From positions 1-27,026 of the forward strand of contig JAGLUC010000043.1 in NCBI GenBank assembly GCA_023134955.1: a stretch of 27,026 nt of DNA, given 5' to 3'. The notes under the pieces are model-generated. The model was not told the origin of the DNA and did not search any database. It saw only the letters and a list, made by a program, of their open reading frames with translations. Shown here in pieces: positions 7,719-16,100 of the stretch (positions are counted from its first letter, which is position 1; each line of letters begins with the position of its first letter). Both the position numbers and the translations under genes were made by a program. This DNA comes from Methylococcales bacterium. GTDB taxonomy: Bacteria; Pseudomonadota; Gammaproteobacteria; Methylococcales; Methylomonadaceae.

Positions 7719-7818
7719 TATATTCCCATATCGAGAACACATGTCGATAGAGGTGATAAGCAAAACAAAGATTGAGAAAGAAAAATCTAAGAATTTAAGC
7801 TAAACTAAGCATTGATAA

Positions 7819-7838
7819 AGTGTGCCATATATGACACT
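7819..7838 (+). promoter_or_regulatory. Inverted repeat AGTGT-N10-ACACT, candidate operator of the rightward toxin-antitoxin module
   Basis: Perfect 5-bp arms spaced by 10 bp lie just before the toxin ATG at 7847. The repeat sits between TTGATA (7812-7817) and CACTAT (7835-7840), which are spaced 17 bp and could be a weak promoter, so an antitoxin bound here would block transcription. This fits the usual autoregulation of type II modules but is not proven. Confidence 0.4.
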
Positions 7839-7846
7839 ATAAAGTC

Positions 7847-8203
7847 ATGGACATATCTAACAAGAAAATACTTGCAAGATTTTACCAAACTATAAACGGC
7901 AATGAACCTGTCCGAGAGTGGCTATTAAAGCTAGATGAAGAAGACCGAAAAATTATTGGTAAAGATATACAAAAAGTAGAATTTGGCTGGCCAATTGGAA
8001 TGCCCTATTGTAGACCACTGGGAAATGGGCTTTATGAAGTCCGAAGTGATATTTCAAATCAGCTCATAGCTCGAGTTATCTTTTACATCAAAGCTAATGA
8101 AATGATTTTGTTACACGGTTTTATAAAAAAATCTCAAAAAACACCAAAACCTGACTTAGACTTAGCAATAAAACGTAAAAAAGAGGTGGAAAAAAATGAT
8201 TAA
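7847..8203 (+). CDS. Gp49-like/RelE-superfamily toxin of a type II toxin-antitoxin module
   Basis: 118-aa protein with the hallmarks of the phage-derived Gp49-like (HigB-type) toxin family: EPVREWLLKLDEEDRKIIGKDI near the N-terminus, WPIGMPYCRPLGNGLYEVRSDI in the middle, a strand with RVIFYIKANEMILLHGFIKKSQKTP, and a basic C-terminus (AIKRKKEVEK). In this family the R...HGF.KK.QKTP block contributes to RNA cleavage. The downstream XRE antitoxin gene overlaps by 8 bp, giving the toxin-first order typical of the group. There is no Shine-Dalgarno sequence before the ATG, so translation may be weak or leaderless. Expected action is ribosome-dependent mRNA cleavage, based on relatives only. Confidence 0.88.
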   Translation: MDISNKKILARFYQTINGNEPVREWLLKLDEEDRKIIGKDIQKVEFGWPIGMPYCRPLGNGLYEVRSDISNQLIARVIFYIKANEMILLHGFIKKSQKTPKPDLDLAIKRKKEVEKND

Positions 8204-8489
8204 TGCATCCCTTAACCCCCATATTGGTTCATCATTTGACGATTTTCTTGGAGAGCAAGGAATACTTGAAGATTGTGAGCACCAAGCTCTTAAGGAAATT
8301 TTAGCAGATCAAGTTCGTCAAGCAATGACTGAAAAACATATTTCAAAAACAGCAATGGCTGAAAAAATGAAGACAAGCAGGAGACAGCTTGATCGTCTAC
8401 TTGATCCTGCTGTAGCTAATGTTACATTAGCTACTATGACTAAAGCTGCTAGGGCAATAGGTCGTGAACTACATGTTTCTTTAGTTTAG
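8196..8489 (+). CDS. XRE-family antitoxin paired with the Gp49-like toxin
   Basis: 97-aa helix-turn-helix protein. The XRE domain covers about residues 43-97: ADQVRQAMTEKHISKTAMAEKMKTSRRQLDRLLDP, followed by NVTLATMTKAARAIGRELHVSLV, as in antitoxins of Gp49-like toxins. The N-terminal 40 residues probably contact the toxin. A Shine-Dalgarno GAGGTGGA (8183-8190) precedes the ATG at 8196, stronger than anything before the toxin, which would favour antitoxin excess. It overlaps the toxin gene by 8 bp and is the last gene before a 408-bp gap. Likely functions are toxin neutralisation and repression of its own promoter. Confidence 0.88.
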   Translation: MINASLNPHIGSSFDDFLGEQGILEDCEHQALKEILADQVRQAMTEKHISKTAMAEKMKTSRRQLDRLLDPAVANVTLATMTKAARAIGRELHVSLV

Positions 8490-8897
8490 CTAGATTTAGA
8501 ATAAATATTTTTATTTGAACGTTGAGTATGACCTATCTGAAGTGTGTAATTTCATTCTTTCTACGAATTTAATGGGAAAAGCAAATACAATGCTCCCCCC
8601 TAAGTTTGATAATCAAAAAATCAACCAGACGAACGGGGTATTTCTGTTTGATTAATAGCTTTGACTGACCTCAGTGAGCCAATAATTGTCTTTCAATGTA
8701 AGATGGTTGAGTTATCTTTCTAAATATGCTGATCGAATCGAACCTATTACAATTTAGGCGACATCTATTCTGGCACGGGGGAAAATATAACTCTGTGCCT
8801 ATAAAATAACCCGTTCAATTCAACATAAACTTTACCAATGCCATTAAATTAAGTACTAGGACGAAGGCTAAATACTTCGTCCCAAACAGCATTAAAG
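8490..8897. other. Gene-free region with several hairpins
   Basis: No credible coding frame on either strand. Three inverted repeats stand out: AATCAACCAGA / TCTGTTTGATT at 8619-8653 (11 bp, one mismatch), GGCAC / GTGCC at 8772-8799, and the perfect GGACGAAG / CTTCGTCC stem at 8859-8882, listed separately as a terminator. A structured RNA or a decayed mobile fragment is possible, but nothing matches an RNA family I can recognise. Confidence 0.4.
8859..8882 (-). terminator. Probable terminator of the rhodanese-hslR operon
   Basis: Perfect 8-bp stem GGACGAAG / CTTCGTCC with an 8-base loop, 15 bp beyond the hslR stop codon. On the minus strand the bases after the stem (TAGTACTTAATTT) are only moderately T-rich, so termination efficiency is uncertain. 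Confidence 0.55.
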
Positions 8898-9290
8898 TTA
8901 ACTTTGTTTAAAACGATGAATCTGGCGGCGTTGTTTTTTATTAGGTCTTTGTTCTCGCTCAGAATAGGGTGTTAATGCGCGTTGTTGTTTTTGCTGAATA
9001 ATTTCTGCCTTTCTCCTGTCAATACTCTGTTGCTCTTCTTGGTACAGTAAGACTGCTTCTTTTGCAGGACGACGGTGACTGTTAATTGCTACCACCACCA
9101 AATCCCATTGATAGGGCTCTTTAGTAATAGTTAGCTTCATCCCCAACTTAACATCTTTGGAAGGCTTGCAACGCTGCCCATTAATATGAACCTTTCCACC
9201 AGATACAGCTTCAGATGCCATTTTGCGGGTTTTAAAAAAACGTGCCGTCCATAGCCACTTATCAATGCGAATAACATCTAATTCTGGCAT
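8898..9290 (-). CDS. hslR: Heat shock protein 15, S4-domain ribosome-associated protein
   Basis: 130-aa Hsp15, which binds 50S subunits carrying stalled nascent chains and helps recycle them. The N-terminal S4 RNA-binding domain (about 6-65) contains IRIDKWLWTARFFKTRKMASEAVSGGKVHINGQRCKPSKDV, a close match to the family. The tail is very basic (KQQRALTPYSEREQRPNKKQRRQIHRFKQS), as expected for RNA contact. Length is close to the E. coli protein. ATG start 3 bp after the rhodanese gene stop, so the two are one operon, the same pairing direction as in many gammaproteobacteria (inference). A hairpin terminator follows. Confidence 0.93.
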   Translation of the reverse strand: MPELDVIRIDKWLWTARFFKTRKMASEAVSGGKVHINGQRCKPSKDVKLGMKLTITKEPYQWDLVVVAINSHRRPAKEAVLLYQEEQQSIDRRKAEIIQQKQQRALTPYSEREQRPNKKQRRQIHRFKQS

Positions 9291-9293
9291 GGT

Positions 9294-9659
9294 CTAGGGT
9301 TGATTAATGGGTAATCCATTTTCTTTCCAGGCATTAAAACCACCTGCCAGGCTAACTACTTTTTTATAGCCCAGTTTGTTTAAAGCTTCAGCTGCTAATG
9401 CAGAACGACCACCTGTTAAGCAATAGACAGTAATATCAGCATCATGTTGATATTGAAAATCTGGGTGTGAACCAATTTTAAATTCTAATACACCACGAGA
9501 AATATTTATTGCCCCTGGCAGGCAACCTGCTGCATATTCAGCAGCTTCTCTGACATCCAAAATTAAGTGATTAGAGATTGTTATGTGAACTGTATCAGCA
9601 TCAATTTCAGTAATGTTTTTTTTAGCAGCGGCTACAAGATCCATTGCAGTAATAGGCAT
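9294..9659 (-). CDS. Single-domain rhodanese-like sulfurtransferase
   Basis: 121-aa single rhodanese domain, expected to transfer sulfane sulfur in the cytoplasm. Features: LILDVREAAEYAAGCLPGAINISRGVLEF (the DVRE..E...G.IPGA.N pattern) and the active-site loop CLTGGRSALAAEAL, with the catalytic cysteine at about residue 80 followed by the anion-binding GGRS turn, then LAGGFNAWKENGLPI. No signal peptide, so unlike periplasmic PspE forms. ATG start supported by CTGGAG about 9 bases upstream on the minus strand. First gene of the pair with hslR. The physiological sulfur acceptor is unknown. Confidence 0.9.
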   Translation of the reverse strand: MPITAMDLVAAAKKNITEIDADTVHITISNHLILDVREAAEYAAGCLPGAINISRGVLEFKIGSHPDFQYQHDADITVYCLTGGRSALAAEALNKLGYKKVVSLAGGFNAWKENGLPINQP

Positions 9660-9881
9660 AATAAACTCCAGATAATAAAATAGCTATATTAGCAATGAAT
9701 AATATAAAAAAGCTAGTGTTTTATTGGCTAAGATAAAGTGAATCCAGATAATAGTTATGGTTTGATATAAAATTCATGTTTCTTTACCTTAGATTAGCGT
9801 TAAAATAAGCATTTCATAAATCAAATACTTTAATGGCTTTTTCTGTTAGACATTTAACGTATTCAACTAGGAGTGTAGGAA

Positions 9882-10265
9882 ATGAATCTTGAGAAAGTCA
9901 TTTTTGGTTTTTTTGTAGTGCTAGCCTTGACCTTGAATTTTGGTTTTTTTTTAGGGGAAATGGATAATCCTGCCCATCATAGTGTATATGAACTATTTGC
10001 CGTTATTGTTGTTAATGTAATTGCAACGGCATTGAAATTTGGTGATCGATCACAAATTGGTGCTGTTTTATTGGCGACCAGTTTAGTAGCCGTATTAGAA
10101 CTATTTGCCGCTGCAATCTATTGGGTATCTGCAGTACATATTACAGGAACAGGCCTAACTCCTGATGTCATGGCTAGTATTATTTCTTTAACGGGTGGTG
10201 CTTTATTGGCTAATGTTATTTCAACTATTATTCTTGTATCAGAAACATTATTTAATAGACTGTAA
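9882..10265 (+). CDS. Small inner-membrane protein (DUF6394-like)
   Basis: 127-aa hydrophobic protein with probably four membrane segments: about 5-25 (VIFGFFVVLALTLNFGFFLG), 35-52 (VYELFAVIVVNVIATAL), 60-82 (GAVLLATSLVAVLELFAAAIYW) and 98-122 (ASIISLTGGALLANVISTIIL). It resembles proteins annotated DUF6394 that I associate with RCK-type potassium channel genes; this is from memory. No catalytic motif. A good Shine-Dalgarno AGGAG lies 8 bases before the ATG. It precedes the potassium-channel gene by 71 bp on the same strand, which suggests shared transcription and a role as channel partner or accessory subunit (inference). Confidence 0.75.
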   Translation: MNLEKVIFGFFVVLALTLNFGFFLGEMDNPAHHSVYELFAVIVVNVIATALKFGDRSQIGAVLLATSLVAVLELFAAAIYWVSAVHITGTGLTPDVMASIISLTGGALLANVISTIILVSETLFNRL

Positions 10266-10336
10266 AAGTTAAATTCAAATTATGAGTATTTTTATTTTGC
10301 TGAATTCATTAATTAAACTCTTGTTAGTGAAATAGT

Positions 10337-12073
10337 ATGCCTACACCAGTTGATTTAAGTCGCGTTACTTTTATTGTAATGCGTGAAATGCGCCCTCCTT
10401 TGATTACATTGTTGATTGTTTACTCTATTTCTATATTAGGAATGGTGTTTATACCTGGTATTGAAATTGATGGTGAAGTGCAGTACATGAGTATATTTCA
10501 TGCGTTTTATTTTATGACTTATACTGCGACCACTACAGGGTTTGGTGAAATTCCCATAGCATTTAGTAATGCACAGCGTTTTTGGGCCATTATTTGTCTT
10601 TATACCAGTGTCATTACTTGGTTTTATGCAATAGGGACTATCATTCGTCTAGTTCAAAATCCTTTTTTATTGAGCGCTATTTCTGAATGGCAATTTTCCA
10701 GGGGGGTTAAACGAATGCAAGAACCCTTTGTTATTCTCTGTGGTTTTGGTGATACAGGCAGTGTATTGATGCGAGGACTAAGTGATTATGGTTTGGCAGC
10801 AGTCATTATTGATAGTGATGTGGAGCGAATTAAAGCCTTACAATTAAGAAATTATAAAGTCCCCGTTTCTTCTTTCTGTGGTGATGCCAGTATCCCTAAG
10901 CATTTATTGGAAGCAGGATTACGTCGTTCTAATTGTAAATCTGTTATAGCGATTACCAATAGTGAAGAAGCCAATTTAAAAATTTCTGCTTTAGCTCGAC
11001 TATTAAATCCAAAGGTGGGTATGATTACCATGTCCAAGGTTGAAGTGTTTGAAGAAACCTTGGCAACTCTGGGTGGAGAGGTACATATTGTCGACCCATT
11101 TAAAACTTTTGCTAAAGTTTTGGCAGCAGCGATGCATAACCCAGGTTTTTATTCATTTAATAATTGGCTAGTGAGGGATAGAGGAGCGACACTTGATAGT
11201 TATGTTATGCCGCCTGTAGGGGCATGGATAGTCTGCGGTTATGGTCGGATGGGGCATGAAATTAACCGGGTTTTAAGCCAATACGGTATTAAAGTCGCTA
11301 TTATTGATCCTCATGATTTTAAGGGCGAGGAGCATATAGATCGCTACATTGTGGGAAGAACCACATCTAAAACGCTTAGCAAGGCAGGTATTGAGAATGC
11401 TGTTGGAATTCTTTCAGGTACCAATGATGACGGACATAACTTGGGCATTTTATTGAATGCACGCTATTTTAATAAAAAATTATTTACTATTGTCCGTCAA
11501 AACAGGCATGAAAATGAAGTTGCCTTTCGAGCAACAGAAGTTGACATGATTATGCAACCAACATTGGTCGCAGCCAGAAAAATCTTATTTTTATTAATAG
11601 CACCTTTATTAAAATCTTTTTTCAGGTATTTACTGGAACATAAACCAGGTCGAAGAGAGAAAATGGAGGCTGTTATTACTAGCTTGCGAGAAAAAGTAGG
11701 AAATGAGACTCCTCATTTAGTGACCATTAATTTTACCAGAGAAAAAAGCAAAGCTGTTTTGGATTTGCTAGATCAAGGTAAAAAGGTTTATCTAGGTGAT
11801 TTAATCAAGGATCCCAGAGGACGTGATGTAAAGTTGGATCTGGTGGTATTTGTTATAAAATCAGCGGATAAAGAATTTATTTTACCTGCCAATGATTATG
11901 AAATAAAAGAAAATGATCAACTATTATTCTGTGGGACAGAGCTTGCCCATCGATTGTTTAATGCAACGATTAATAGTGAATATAAATTATTTTATATTCA
12001 AAATGGTGTGTATAAGCCTAGAAGTTATTTGGCCAGGTGGCTGGTTGGTAAAATAAATAAAGCAGGTGTTTAA
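10337..12073 (+). CDS. Potassium channel with one pore hairpin and tandem RCK (TrkA-N) domains
   Basis: 578-aa channel subunit. TM1 is about 22-40, the pore helix and filter about 55-72, and TM2 about 82-106. The selectivity filter reads TTTGFGE (T65-E71), not the usual TVGYGD. Two RCK domains follow: the first begins PFVILCGFGDTG (GxGxxG at 136-141), with an acidic residue after the second strand (IIDSD) for nucleotide binding; the second begins WIVCGYGRMG (301-306), then AIIDPHD. A TrkA-C-like segment is near 480-560 (LGDLIKDPRGRDVKLD ... YEIKENDQLLFCG). Two TMs with tandem RCK domains recall GsuK-type channels, which assemble as tetramers gated by nucleotides or ions. Partner of the small membrane protein upstream. 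Potassium transport is inferred from architecture. Confidence 0.88.
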   Translation: MPTPVDLSRVTFIVMREMRPPLITLLIVYSISILGMVFIPGIEIDGEVQYMSIFHAFYFMTYTATTTGFGEIPIAFSNAQRFWAIICLYTSVITWFYAIGTIIRLVQNPFLLSAISEWQFSRGVKRMQEPFVILCGFGDTGSVLMRGLSDYGLAAVIIDSDVERIKALQLRNYKVPVSSFCGDASIPKHLLEAGLRRSNCKSVIAITNSEEANLKISALARLLNPKVGMITMSKVEVFEETLATLGGEVHIVDPFKTFAKVLAAAMHNPGFYSFNNWLVRDRGATLDSYVMPPVGAWIVCGYGRMGHEINRVLSQYGIKVAIIDPHDFKGEEHIDRYIVGRTTSKTLSKAGIENAVGILSGTNDDGHNLGILLNARYFNKKLFTIVRQNRHENEVAFRATEVDMIMQPTLVAARKILFLLIAPLLKSFFRYLLEHKPGRREKMEAVITSLREKVGNETPHLVTINFTREKSKAVLDLLDQGKKVYLGDLIKDPRGRDVKLDLVVFVIKSADKEFILPANDYEIKENDQLLFCGTELAHRLFNATINSEYKLFYIQNGVYKPRSYLARWLVGKINKAGV

Positions 12074-12085
12074 GATTGAGGAAGA

Positions 12086-12111
12086 CTAAAAATACAGTAC
12101 CATATTTTTAG
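12086..12111. terminator. Candidate bidirectional terminator between convergent genes
   Basis: Perfect 9-bp inverted repeat CTAAAAATA / TATTTTTAG with an 8-base loop in the 48 bp between the potassium-channel stop and the ispH stop. The A-run and T-run within the stem would serve either direction. The stem is AT-rich and therefore weak. Confidence 0.5.
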
Positions 12112-12121
12112 CCTTTGGTCT

Positions 12122-13075
12122 TTAGCCGTTAACAATATGATTTTTTAGTTCTTTGGGTAAAGAAAAAACCACCTTCTCTTCAATGCCTTGTATTTCAACA
12201 GCCCCTGTTCCACCCCATTGCTTTAATTGATCAATCACAGCCTGAACTAAGACTTCAGGTGCTGATGCGCCAGCCGTGACACCTACTACATCAATATCTT
12301 TAAACCATGATTCTTGCATATCCGCAGCGGTATCAATTAGAAACGCAGTCTTACCTAGTTGTTCAGCAATTTCTCGTAAACGATTTGAATTAGAACTATT
12401 AGGAGAGCCAACTACCAAAATAACATCTGCTGTTTCAGCCAGGTTATGAATAGCATCCTGGCGATTTTGTGTGGCATAGCAAATATCATCTTTTTTCTGT
12501 TCCTGAATATTAGGAAGATATTTATGTAAGGCATCAACCATAACCTGGGTATCAGTCATGGATAGGGTGGTCTGAGTGACATAAGCCAATTCTTTTGGGT
12601 TATTAACCTTTAAGTTTTTAACATCTTCAGGTGTTTCAACTAAATATATATTTCCATCTTTGGTTAATTTCTCATATTGCCCCATAGTCCCTTCAACTTC
12701 AGGGTGTCCGGCATGACCAATAAGAATCACTTCGCGACCTGCTCTTGCATGTTTAGCAACCTGAATATGAACTTTGGTCACCAAAGGACAGGTTGCGTCA
12801 AAAACAGTTAAATTACGATCTTTAGATTCCTGCTGTACTTTTTTAGACACACCATGGGCACTAAAAATCAAATAAGAACCTTCAGGTACTTCACTGACAT
12901 CTTCAATAAAAATAGCTCCCTTATCCCTTAATCCTTCAACAACAGTACGGTTATGTACAACTTCATGCCGTACATAGATGGGCGCACCAAAAGCTTCAAT
13001 AGCCTGGTCAACTATTTCAATAGCGCGGTCAACACCAGCACAAAATCCACGAGGGTTAGCGAGTTTAATTTGCAT
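12122..13075 (-). CDS. ispH: 4-hydroxy-3-methylbut-2-enyl diphosphate reductase
   Basis: 317-aa IspH (LytB), the last enzyme of the MEP isoprenoid pathway, reducing HMBPP to IPP and DMAPP with a [4Fe-4S] cluster. All three cluster cysteines are present: C12 (NPRGFCAGVDRA), C96 (FDATCPLVTK) and C199 (DICYATQNRQ). Substrate-site residues also match: H41 (HEVVHNRTVV), H74 (SAHGVS), H124 and catalytic E126 (GHAGHPEVEGTMGQ), and the SPNSSNSNRL and GASAPE blocks. Length is normal. ATG start; a small palindrome AATAC-GGGG-GTATT (13098-13111) sits 22 bp upstream and might be regulatory. Transcribed alone, convergent with the potassium-channel gene. Confidence 0.98.
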   Translation of the reverse strand: MQIKLANPRGFCAGVDRAIEIVDQAIEAFGAPIYVRHEVVHNRTVVEGLRDKGAIFIEDVSEVPEGSYLIFSAHGVSKKVQQESKDRNLTVFDATCPLVTKVHIQVAKHARAGREVILIGHAGHPEVEGTMGQYEKLTKDGNIYLVETPEDVKNLKVNNPKELAYVTQTTLSMTDTQVMVDALHKYLPNIQEQKKDDICYATQNRQDAIHNLAETADVILVVGSPNSSNSNRLREIAEQLGKTAFLIDTAADMQESWFKDIDVVGVTAGASAPEVLVQAVIDQLKQWGGTGAVEIQGIEEKVVFSLPKELKNHIVNG

Positions 13076-13170
13076 ATCTTGAGTTCTTTACTTGGTTAAT
13101 ACGGGGGTATTCTAACTTAACTCTATGTTTGAGACGATAATTATTCCACGATAAAAATGCTTTGATTATG

Positions 13171-13192
13171 GCTGATTTATAAAAATATCAGC
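13171..13192 (-). terminator. Weak hairpin after the RND pump operon
   Basis: GCTGAT / ATCAGC with a 10-base AT-rich loop starts 4 bp beyond the RND transporter stop codon. There is no clear T-run after it on the minus strand, so the terminator call is tentative. Confidence 0.3.
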
Positions 13193-13196
13193 TTAA

Positions 13197-16100
13197 TTAA
13201 CTTAAGGATTGCTTGAATTGTACAGACCAGGAATAAAACTCTTCATGGTATGACAATAAAACAGGAATAATTAATAATACCAAAACAGTGGAAAACATTA
13301 AACCAAAGGCGATTGCTGTCGCCATGGGGATTAAAAACTGGGCTTGTAATGAGGTTTCAAATAATAGTGGGGCAAGGCCTGCAATAGTGGTTAAAGAGGT
13401 GAGCATAACAGCTCTTAATCGTTGGCAGGATGCTTCTATCAAAGCCTCTTGTGTTTTCATGCCTTGATTGATTAATTTTTGGTAAAAACTGACTAGAATA
13501 ATGGAGTCGTTGATAACGATGCCAGATAGCCCAAAAAAACCAAACAGGGATAAAATAGTTAAGTCAATACCTAAAAACAAATGACCAAATAATGCACCAA
13601 TCAAACCAAATGGGATGGCTGCCATAACCACTAATGGCCAGCCATATGAAGCAAAAACCCAGGCTAAAACTAAATAGATGAGTGTTAAGCCAATGAGTAA
13701 ACCATAGCGCATATCTGCCATAGTTTCGGCTTGATCCGCTGAACGTCCCTCTAGCGAATAATTGATACCATAAGTAGCGGTAAGGTCAGGTAAGATGGTT
13801 TTTTCTAAAGACGCTAATATTAAATTAGCATTATTAATTTCAGGATCTATTTCAGCGGATATTTCTATGGCTAATTGACCCTCTGCATGGCGTAAAACCT
13901 CAAATCCACGATTGGATGACCAGTCAACAATGCTGCTTAAAAGCACACTTTGTCCTGAATTTAGCATAATTTCCAGGTGATTAAGCGCACTGAGTAATTG
14001 TTTTTCATGATCAGGCAAAGTCACTGTTACTTCAATCTCATCCAGGTCATCTTGAAATAACTGGATAAGTTTGCCATCAAAAGCAGTGCGTAATTGTTGA
14101 CCCAATTCTGCTACGGTTAGACCCAAAGCTTCTCCATGCGCATTAAGTTTGTATATTAGTTGATGACGACCATAAGGCATATCATCTTCAATATCACTTA
14201 CCCCTGGAATATCTTGAATTGAATTAGCAAAGGCCATGGCTGCCTGTTTAAGTTGCTCAGGATTGCTGCCTGTTAAGCGGATAGACAAATCACGCCCTGG
14301 TGGGCCAACTGTACGACCAGTAATAGTTAAGTTATCCAGGCCAGGCGGGAGTTGTATACGCTGTTTCCATTCTTTAATAAAGTCAGTATTACGAACAGAC
14401 CTTTGATCGGGTTGTAGTAATTCAATAGTCATTGAGCCAAGATGATCGCCAGTATGAACCGTTTTATCTCTATCAGAGAAGCCAGTGCCATGACGATTAA
14501 GATGGGTTAAAACTAATGTTTGATCAGATAACGCCTGGTCTGTCAGCTTTAAGCTTAGTTGCAGATGCTTTAAAAATTGATCAACCTGTGTTTTTGGGGT
14601 TCCAGGTACAAAGGCAATATTAGCATAAATTAAAGTGGACTCAGGCGAGGGGAAAAATCGAAATTTGAGTCGCTGACTGGCTAATAAGCCTATAGTAATG
14701 ATTAATAAACAGATGATTGTGCTTAAAGCGATGGCACGGTGATTAAGTGTTAAGGTAATAATTTTTTTAAATTGATTGTTTTTCCAGTGATCAAAACGAT
14801 CATTAAAGCGTTTGTGCAGACTATCTTTTTCATGCTGATCCATTTTTAAAAAAGAATGGCGTAAATGTGCTGGCAAAACAAAAAAACTTTCAATCACTGA
14901 GGCGATAATGACAGTAACAATCACTAACGGAATGGCAAATAGAATTTTTCCTGTAGGACCACCAATCAGCATTAAAGGGATAAAAGCAGCAACAGTAGTT
15001 AAAGATGAGGCGATAACAGGGGCAAACATTCGTCTGGCACCCCCTTCGGCTGCTAATAAAGGGGCTTCACCTGCCTGATAATGAGATAAGGCATCTTCCC
15101 CAACAACAATCGCATCATCAACGATAATGCCTAATGCCATAATTAAGGCAAATAGACTGATCATATTAATACTACCACCTGCAAAATACAGAATTAACAG
15201 GCTGGCCAGAAAAGAAACAGGGATACCAAAGGCAACCCACAAAGCAATACGCGGACTTAAAAAAAGATAGAGGATGGCAATAACCAGCACTAAGCCCCCT
15301 CCTCCATTTTTAATAAGCAGTTGAATACGGTCTTTAACTAAATGCCAGGTTTCATCATAAACATGTATGGTAATACCCGCTGGTAAGGTTGCCTGGGTTG
15401 TTGTCAGCCAGTTTTGGAAAATATCAGCGGACTTAAAAGAATCCCCTTGCTCTGCTCGACGTAAAACCATTTCAACCGCAGGTTTACCATCGACACTTAG
15501 AGTAACCCCACCCTTCTTATTTTGGCGTTTAATGACAGCTATATCGCCTAAGTTAATACGCTGGGTGGCATCACTAATAATAGCTAGTCTGGCAAAACCT
15601 TGCTCGTTTCGGCGTTGATCCAAACTACGTAACTCAGTAGCGGCATCATTTTCACCAAAAGTACCAGCAGGCAAATCCCTGCTTAATGCTTTAATACGTT
15701 CTCCGACTTGATCCAGGCTGAGGTCTAGATGTTGTAGAGTGTCGTGAGATATTTGAATAGATATTTCTTGATCAGGCAAACCCGAAACATCAACCTTATC
15801 AATCCCTGCATCAAGTAATTGTTGTTCAAAGGTATTGCTTAAACTTCTTAATTCGGTAAGATTTTCGGAGCCATAGATTAAAACCCTGGCAACTTGTTCA
15901 TACCGATTAATATTGATAACACTTGGTTCCTCTGCATCAGTGGGTAGATTACGAAACTCATCTACTTTTTGTTTGACCTGGTTTAAAGCCAAAATAATGT
16001 TGGTACCTTCGACCAGCTCTAAAGAAATTGATGACCGCCCCTGTGAAGAGGTAGAAGTAAGTTTACGTAAATTATCAATAGATTTAACCGTTTGCTCAAG

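Noticed and set aside
13098..13111. AATAC-GGGG-GTATT palindrome upstream of ispH as an iron-sulfur regulator site
   Set aside because: Too short and not matching a motif I can name; mentioned only in the ispH entry.
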